Shown piece by piece: positions 56,790 through 64,000 of a DNA stretch of 64,000 nucleotides (position 1 is its first letter; each line of letters opens with the position of its first letter). The position numbers were made by a program, and so were the translations under genes. Source of the DNA: Viola odorata (lineage: Eukaryota; Streptophyta; Magnoliopsida; Malpighiales; Violaceae); the NCBI GenBank assembly GCA_963691705.1, contig OY829546.1, forward strand, positions 9,806,001-9,870,000, given 5' to 3'. Under the pieces are notes generated by a model. That model worked only from the letters and a program-made list of their open reading frames with translations, ran no database searches and was not told the DNA's origin.

Positions 56790-57956
56790 ATTGAACAATG
56801 TAAATGAATTTCTTTGAATGAATATCCTTTACAATACGTGTATGTGTTCCTTTTATACGTCTCACAATTACATTGATTCGCTAATTATAGTAATACCACA
56901 ACAGTTAGCAGTCTAACTAACAAGCTAATTCTTTCTCGCCCAGTCTTGATAACCGCTCGTAAGCACTTGTCCCGCTGGCTTGGTTCTTCTCCTTCTTTGG
57001 TCAACGCCTCGAACTCAATTGGGCTGTGACAATGCCCCTCGTTGAGAAAAGAGTGTCACTCGTTCGTGGCTAAATTTTTGCCAAATATTTCCTCCATTTG
57101 GCAAAAATTTGTCCAGTCGCCTTTTCTTCTTGTGGACTGAGTAAGGTCTTTCAACTACCAAAGACTAAGTTACAAAACTAAAAAAAAAAAATTAACAAAC
57201 TTTTTTTCTTTTTTATAATCATTAACATACTTATAGAACCAAAAAAAATCAATAATAATAATTTATACTTATACACATCTAATTTAAAAACCGACAGAAG
57301 TTAAACGAGATTAATTGAAGACAACCGTGGCATACAAAAACGATCCTATTTTGTTGGTCCGACAGCAATATATCTAGAAATGAGCTTGTCATGATTAAAG
57401 AAAACCATTAAATTTCAAATTTAGTTTTTTTTCCATGCTTGAAATATATTCATTGTTCAAATAAAATTTGAGAGAACATTCGTGTCTGTACAAAAATACA
57501 AATAAACTCACCTGTAAAAGAAGAAAAAGAATTAGCTCGAGACCCCATGTTTGTCTAATTCATGCAAATTGACTAGAATTGTGGACTCAAAACCCTATGT
57601 TTGTACGAAATATGTAATTAATTGCTGTATTAGGGGTTTTGCCTCTTACCTTTGGACACGCTTTCATTACATTACATTAGAATTCAAAAAAAGTTTATTT
57701 CATCACAGAAACAAAGATTATATTACATTTCTGAGATGGAGGATGCCAAAAGTACAAGGCAATGCAATTACAGGGAAGAAAAAAATGCACTTATTCACAG
57801 GCTTTACAAACTGATGAATACATCCCTACTCTCACTGCAACATCATTATCATAGGAGTCCTTCCGTCTACAATGGAGATCACTAAACTCTCCAGGAAGCG
57901 CGAGCGAGCTCACGCAACATCAGATCATGGGCCACCTTCATCTAGAAGATCGAACT
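56790..57956. other. Intergenic region, possible LTR remnant
   Basis: The 56790-57150 stretch contains GGGCTGTGACAATGCCCCTC and GAATGAATATCC-type sequence that resembles plant LTR retrotransposon ends, but no termini or coding parts are seen. The rest is AT-rich and probably includes the EXO70A1 3' UTR near 57957. Confidence 0.35.
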
Positions 57957-60900
57957 TCAGCGCCCACTCAAGGTCTTACCCTCAAAAAATTCACCCAACA
58001 TGCTTTCCAGATCCTCTGGCCTGTACTTTATATATTTTTGGGGATTCTTCCCACTCTCAACTAGAGGGCTGGAACGCAAAGGAGGAAAATGATATGATTA
58101 GGAAAAAGAAATAAAGCGTGAAGAATTGAGGGTCTTAGAGATCATTCACAAAGAAAACTAGCCTCTACAAGAGTCTAAAAAGGTGAAAATGGCGAAAAAT
58201 CCAGCTGCTCTTGGGCATCAAGAGTCAAGACTGACAAAAAAATGAAACTTGCAATATGGGGCCCAGTCCTATGGAAACCGAAGTGTGTGTTATATGCAGG
58301 CATTAAATCAGAAGCCTTGAGGATACAGGTCACAAATCATTAAAAAGATGGATTTTGCTCAGTGTTCAAGTACCCATATTGCTATTCAACCCCTAATCTC
58401 TGAATTTTATTAATAGTTGAGGACCACTGTTAAACTTATGCATGTGGCTCCCTATTCACTTGCGGAAACTGCATTACAGAAGATGGAGTGTTTCTTCAAA
58501 TGCTAAAAGACATAAAAACAATGAGCACGTACCCGAAACGTTTAATAAAGGATCTGTAGGCAGGTAGCAATACTTCAGCAACAGCAAGCCTCAGAGATTC
58601 CCGCAACTCAGTGTCAGGAACAGTCCATTGAGATTGTTTTTGGTGAAGCTCCTCAAACTGCATATTGAAAGTCTTGAACCTGATAATAAAGCACATTTGT
58701 CCATTCAGGTCTGAAAGGTTTGTAACATTATATGGAATAAAAAAGAAAAATGGGATTTAATAAGAAAGTAGGTTGATTCTGACCTGTCTTTAACCAGTCC
58801 TCTTGAAGCTCCACTGCCACTACCATCACCAGGTGCTGAACTACCGCCCCCAGATGAGGTCAATCCTTGCGCGGAGAGGCATTGAAGAATCTGCAAATCC
58901 AACATTTTAAGATGAAAACGCCATTTCTAAATTTCTTTTCTTCCCAAATTAGCATTTTTCTCTTAAAATTTCCTCATTTAACCCAATTCCAATATTGCCA
59001 GTCCTTCAACCAACTTCATATACTTTACGAGTATTACCATGTTATGCTAGCAGACTGTTAATCTATCCATATGAAAGTGTCAAATTTCATTGAAGTCATC
59101 ATAGTAGTTTGGAACTTTGAATGGTAATCTAAAACTTCTAAAGCATATCCAACGTGATCAACCAACTTTGACATTTATCGCCTAGGACTATCTGGAAACT
59201 AGCATATGAGTGGCAGTTTGTACCTATGACTACTGTAGCCAATGAATCATAAAATAGAAAAAAATAGACAACCTCAAAAGAGCTACAATCAAATCTGTGG
59301 GCACTGTTTACTAATTGTTTGATTGGGCACTCATGGAAACAACAGTACTATACCTTAGACCAAGCAATCCTTTTATACTGATTTGCATGCTGCTGCACAA
59401 TCCTTCTATGTCGTTGAACCCAGTCATCACCTAACAAGTCCTTAGCTTCAGATCTGAAATCAAGAATTAGAACTACCACTCAGACAGACGTCAAACTAGC
59501 AAAGCTTTACAGAGCAAGAAATATTTATGTATCACGAACCTGCGCACAGATCTGACCATATAATGAATATTGTTCATAAGAAACAAGTGAGTCAAAGCTA
59601 GATCTTTATACTGCTTTGATTTCCCATCCAGATTGGTTTGAAGAGCCTGCATTATTCGCATTGTTACAGAAGCTAACTGTGAACCTGTTTCACCTCCATT
59701 TTCAAATTCTTGGAAGAGTTGCTTCAAGGTTGATTGGTAGCTGTAAAAGCATCATAACCATTCAGGTAAATCAAGAGAACATCATCCTAAGTTAAATAAA
59801 GACTATTTGATACATAAAATAATTACGCTGGAGGGGCTTTCTCGCATAGATAAATGTTGCTTGATGACATTTGGTTAAACTAGATGTAGCCACAAAACAT
59901 TAGAAATTAACAAGTAGCCCTTTATAGGGATGGAACCGGATAAATAAGATCGAGGTTGGCGGGACTAACTCAAAAAGAAACTTCACGTAGTTGATCACAT
60001 AGCTTGTCAAAGGATGGACAGTTCCATCCAATACAGCAGTTTTTGTTGCATCTTTCTCAACTGCTTCTTCAAAATCACCAAATGTTTCTTGTGCTGTCTG
60101 GGCAAGTCGCTTAGTCAAACCAAGTGTAGATTCCCTAATTTCAGTGCAAGCTTTGCCACTAAAAACTGCCTCAATCTGCAAAAGAAAAGTGGTTAGTGAA
60201 TAATATCCCATGGCGAATTTGTATTTGGAATACAGCACTGTTCCACAAACCTTAATTACCTAGAGGAACATGAGGTTTAAATACTAGCCAAGAAGGACAG
60301 TAGTCATGGATTAAAGTATAATATGTCATAAATTCTGTATATGCAACACTACCACCACAATCAGCATTAAATATTGTGCTCAATCATAAATAGATGTCTC
60401 TGTTACAAATACACATCTGGATATTCGATTTACCAACCCTCAAAATTTAGGAAATGGAAAGCCTGCTGTAAGGATCTAAAGTACACTGCAGGCCTGGAAA
60501 TATTTCCCAAAGCATAATAAGAATAGGTATTAAATAATGGAAAATAAAAAAGTATGGAAAAAGAGTAAGAGAAAGAAAGGGCTTTTGTTATAAGCAGAAA
60601 GGTCAATTTTAGGGCTTCTACGTGGCTTTTTCCAGATATGTTTAGCTTATTTTAGCAAATTTTCATTTCAGATGTTAAGAAACCCCTTCACGAAATCTGC
60701 TGTGCACAAGAAAACAGAAATACACTAATTTGAGAATTGGAACAATGGGCAAAATGGAAGATAATCATAAATGACTAAACCACTCCAAGATGAGAGCCAG
60801 TTAAAGATCACAGAACGTAAAGCAAAGTGTGACAAGCTCACCAAAACTTCATCCAACCAAATATATAAGGACCAAAATTGAGAAGTAATTAATCACCCAG

Positions 60901-63576
60901 TTTGTTTAAAGATAGGTGACTAAAGCAGAAAGAAGGTTTAAAATAATAAAACCTGACTTTTTCAACAAGTCCAACATTAGCTCCACAAAATAGCCATACA
61001 TGACTTTCAAATCAATCATACCTCTGAGTGAAGCTCTCGCATTATCTCATACATGTCCAGAAGTACAAATAACTTTTCTGGTGATCTTTTGCTTCTAGCA
61101 ATTGCATCTCCAAAACTAAGAAGCATTGAAACACTACTAGTAGCACATTCAGCAAAGCATTGATCACGTAGAGAATCAAACCCCTCAAACATTTGATCAC
61201 AAACTCTCCTTTCCCCAGAAAACAGGATCTTGACCTGCAAAACATAATCAGAGTCAGGAAATAATTCTAATAGGAACATGCAAGAAGGTATGTAAATCCA
61301 CTCACAGCAATGCGCATGAAATGAATCCAATTCCCGATCTTGGCCTCTAACACCTCCCACTGCATCTTTTGAACATCCTCTTTGCTCAGTTTTTCAACTC
61401 CCAACTTGCGGAGGCTTTCTTCCAATACCGATGAACGGGCATCTCTGACAAAGGAATAGCAGTGTCATAATTGGTACAAATGTCTTCACATCTATATTGA
61501 GAAAATATCATAGTGTAGCACAATGGACATATTAATTGTCTAGCTGACAACAGCAAAGACAGTATACCAAAGTGTGTCATGAATCAACAGAAATTGCAAT
61601 TTCCTATAAAAGTTTTCCTAGTGAAACATGAAATGAAATTCCTCGACCCTCTTCACCTAAACGAAATTGAGGATATATATAACCCACCCTCTTCAACTTA
61701 GAAAAACTGAGTTGAATACCATCAAATTAATAGATGTTTTGGTAACTATTTCAAGAAGGAGAAAAACTCCAAGTTGAGTTTACAGATTGATTACAAAGCA
61801 CGACAACCATCTTAGTTCCTGGAAGTAGGCAACACCCTTGCACTTTGTACAATGCCATTTCACTACTCAGGCACGCCAAGAAAACATAAAAAGTTCCCCA
61901 AGTCCCGTTTGTTTAAGGTTAAAGGTTTGGCATGTTGAGTCAAACTGCTAAAATCTATAAGTACAACTACACAATTTCCACTCAGTATGCGACAAAGCCA
62001 TTTACCTGTAAATTATACGCAACTGCTGTTGGTGTCCAGCTTGAACCATTTGTTGGGCTAAGTCATGCAATAAAGGTAGTATTCTTGGAGGTATGAGAGC
62101 AAGATTTCTGAAGCCACTGGTTTCCAAGGAACTATTTTGCAGTTCAGAATGATTATGTGAAGAAGGATGTTTTCCATTCCCAGGTGATTCTGATGAAGGG
62201 CGCATTGATTCAGGAAGGCACTCAAAGAGACGATCAGGCTCCACAGGTTTACTGAAAATAAATAAATATATAAACCAAACAGGAGAATTGTATGGATGAA
62301 GATACAGCTAGACACAATGTATACATTGGCCATTACAATGAAAGCTCATCTAGAATTGAAACAGATTACTATCTATCATGCATCATTCACACAAAAACAT
62401 AAATAAAATGCGCTGTAATAGTTTGAAACACAATGAAAATCCAGGCTGATGGTAACTGATCAGAATTTTATACTTGACAGATAATTAAGTTATGTTCATT
62501 TATAGAACAGGCATGAGAAGCAGAATGCACCTATGAAATTTGTAATGTTTGGCAGGAAAAAAGGGAACTAGCTTTTACTAAACATTCTAAGAAGCATAAT
62601 ACTCACTAATAAAAACAGTAATCGGGTAAAAAAACAGAATTTGAAGTTTCATTATCGCATATAAGTCAGAAGTAGCTGCCGCCATGTGAGACGTGAAAAA
62701 TATCATCCAAGCTAGCACGCACCTGTAAGATATCAATAGCTGTTTAAACTCATCTTCTAGCTTTGAAATAGCCTTCGCAAGTAAAGTATTTGCGTTATTG
62801 AGCACTGCATCACTACTTTTAAAACCTTTATTTCCGTTGAAAAACCGAATGTTGTTTCTCAGCTGACCAATTGCAGCTAGGTAACTTTCCAAGTCTTCAT
62901 GTGGCCCCTTAAGTATTTTAGCCTCTGCCTACACATGAAGATGACAACCAAATATATCAAACATTCAGGTACTTTATGTCAAATTGTAATAAGAATCCTG
63001 GGCAAAACTTTCAGAAGAAAAAATCAACCTGTCGGGACACATCAAATTGTGCTATAATAACCTCTGCAGCCTTCAAAGTCTTGTCAATATTTTCATGAGC
63101 TTTCCTTATAGCATGTGTTCTAATCTACAAGACGCACATTACACAGTCAGCAAAAGAACACATTAAGGGAAAAGAGAAGAAGCAACCCGATCGAAACACA
63201 GCAAAAGACCAATCAATCAAAAGGGTATAACAGAATTATCGCTTGAAGCTGAACTAAACACTAACTGATGAGATCCAAATAGCCAAGACGAAAAGTCAAC
63301 ATATTTTGACCAAGTAAACAAGTTCAACCTATACATCTCATCTGGGTTCCCTCGATTCCTATTGTTTGATTGAACTATCCCAAAACAGAAAAGAAAGCAA
63401 TCATGGATAATAACCTGAGTGGGACGCATGGCGGTCTCGAGAGCGGAGAGACGGCTGTCGAAGGAGCCGAGAATGGTGACGACGTTATCAGTGATGGTTT
63501 GGCTCTTGAGCACGGCTTCACGCATCTTGGCTGCTCTATCGCTTAAGGAATCCATGCCTGTTACAGCAACAACCAT
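57957..63576 (-). CDS. EXO70A1: Exocyst complex component EXO70A1, 12 exons, 644 aa
   Basis: Exons (minus strand): 63576-63415, 63124-63029, 62928-62723, 62251-62006, 61444-61306, 61234-61022, 60175-59970, 59740-59540, 59453-59354, 58890-58784, 58679-58533, 58068-57957. All introns are GT-AG and all phases agree (1935 nt). Landmarks: TDNVVTILGSFDSRLSALET (exon 1), LPLLHDLAQQMVQAGHQQQL (exon 4), EVLEAKIGNWIHFMRI (5), EKLFVLLDMYEIMRELHSE (6), TGLTKRLAQTAQETFGDFEE-like (7), LTHLFLMNNIHYMVRSVRR (8) and WTVPDTELRESLRLAVAEV (11). EXO70A1 binds membrane phosphoinositides and tethers secretory vesicles in polar growth, xylem and Casparian strip formation. Length fits the family (about 638). The start ATG (63576) sits in AAACATGG. 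The C-terminus ends EGKTLSGR, unlike the usual NEPRR/NEPKR-type end. Confidence 0.96.
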
Positions 63577-63749
63577 GTTTGCTTCTGCTTTTCGCTTGAG
63601 CAAAAGGAAGATGATTTATTAGAGATGTGGATTTTTGAGGGATTGAAAAGAATGAATCTTTCCAAAAATTGGGCTAATGAGAAGAATGGGGCCAGTGACA
63701 GTTAGAGACGACTCCTTTCCTCTTTTTGTTGTCGTTGGGTTGTTGCGTT

Positions 63750-64000
63750 TAGGGATGTCAAAAGTAAACAGTATTTATATCCTCACCAGTAAATTTGCGG
63801 GTAATTTATTTTCGCACTCGCATTTATATAAAGTGGGTAAAAAAAAAGTAATTGTATCCGTGGATTATCCACGAGTTACCTGCATATACGCGCAAATTTG
63901 GTTGAATTTCAAATTTCAATCAAATTAATATATAAAAAAAATCAATCTAATTTAATAAGAATACCACACAATAATACGATACATTAATCCAACATGATAA
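63750..64000 (+). mobile_element. hAT-like element, left end, runs off the window
   Basis: Starts TAGGGATGTCAAAAG, followed by subterminal CGGGTAATT, AAGTGGGTAA and TGGATTATCCACGAGTTACC motifs, typical of hAT ends. It begins about 175 bp upstream of the EXO70A1 start codon, so it lies in its promoter. The right end is outside the window. Confidence 0.5.

Noticed and set aside
56250..56790. GGTAGCGTTTGG start as a second complete transposon around the Stowaway MITE
   Set aside because: No inverted partner CCAAACGCTACC was found on the right side.
1..64000. CRISPR arrays, bacterial operons, riboswitches
   Set aside because: The sequence is plant nuclear DNA; no regularly spaced repeats or bacterial signals are present.

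Overview
This is a 64 kb piece of plant nuclear DNA from a eudicot; the species cannot be fixed from the sequence. It is AT-rich, has GT-AG introns, plant-specific gene families, and about half of it is transposable-element sequence in several nested layers.

Five host genes look intact: an F-box protein (11042-12316, minus), an OVATE-family repressor (18162-18890, plus), plastid homoserine kinase (25943-27061, plus), a SMAX1-LIKE 3 type protein with three exons (31047-33826, plus), and the exocyst subunit EXO70A1 with twelve exons all in phase (57957-63576, minus). They have unrelated jobs (protein turnover, transcriptional repression, threonine/methionine synthesis, phloem-type SMXL signalling, vesicle tethering) and form no cluster.

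Left part (1-15 kb): a LINE remnant broken by gypsy-like LTRs (two solo LTRs with perfect 5-bp target duplications), a 0.95 kb dispersed duplication, a foldback MITE, a P450 pseudogene split by a 3.2 kb hAT element that carries beta-mannanase exons, an F-box gene with a broken partial copy, a TIR element with a BAHD acyltransferase fragment, and two tRNA-Leu relics.

Middle (15-45 kb): OFP, two non-autonomous hAT elements, a Pack-MULE with cyclin D3 exons just upstream of homoserine kinase, SMXL3, and a full-length, apparently intact L1-type LINE (35672-42114) inserted inside a tRNA-derived SINE.

Right part (45-64 kb): a mosaic of exons from at least six unrelated genes, nearly all on the minus strand with splice sites preserved (PQQL-like M16 peptidase, an unrecognised gene, aspartate-semialdehyde dehydrogenase, UVR8-like, PDK1, FATB), ending in a tail-to-tail inverted duplication of FATB. 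This mosaic is the most unusual part of the window. Three of its neighbouring fragments would splice in frame into one chimeric reading frame. Beyond it lie a hAT element, a TIR element with a nested Stowaway MITE, and EXO70A1.
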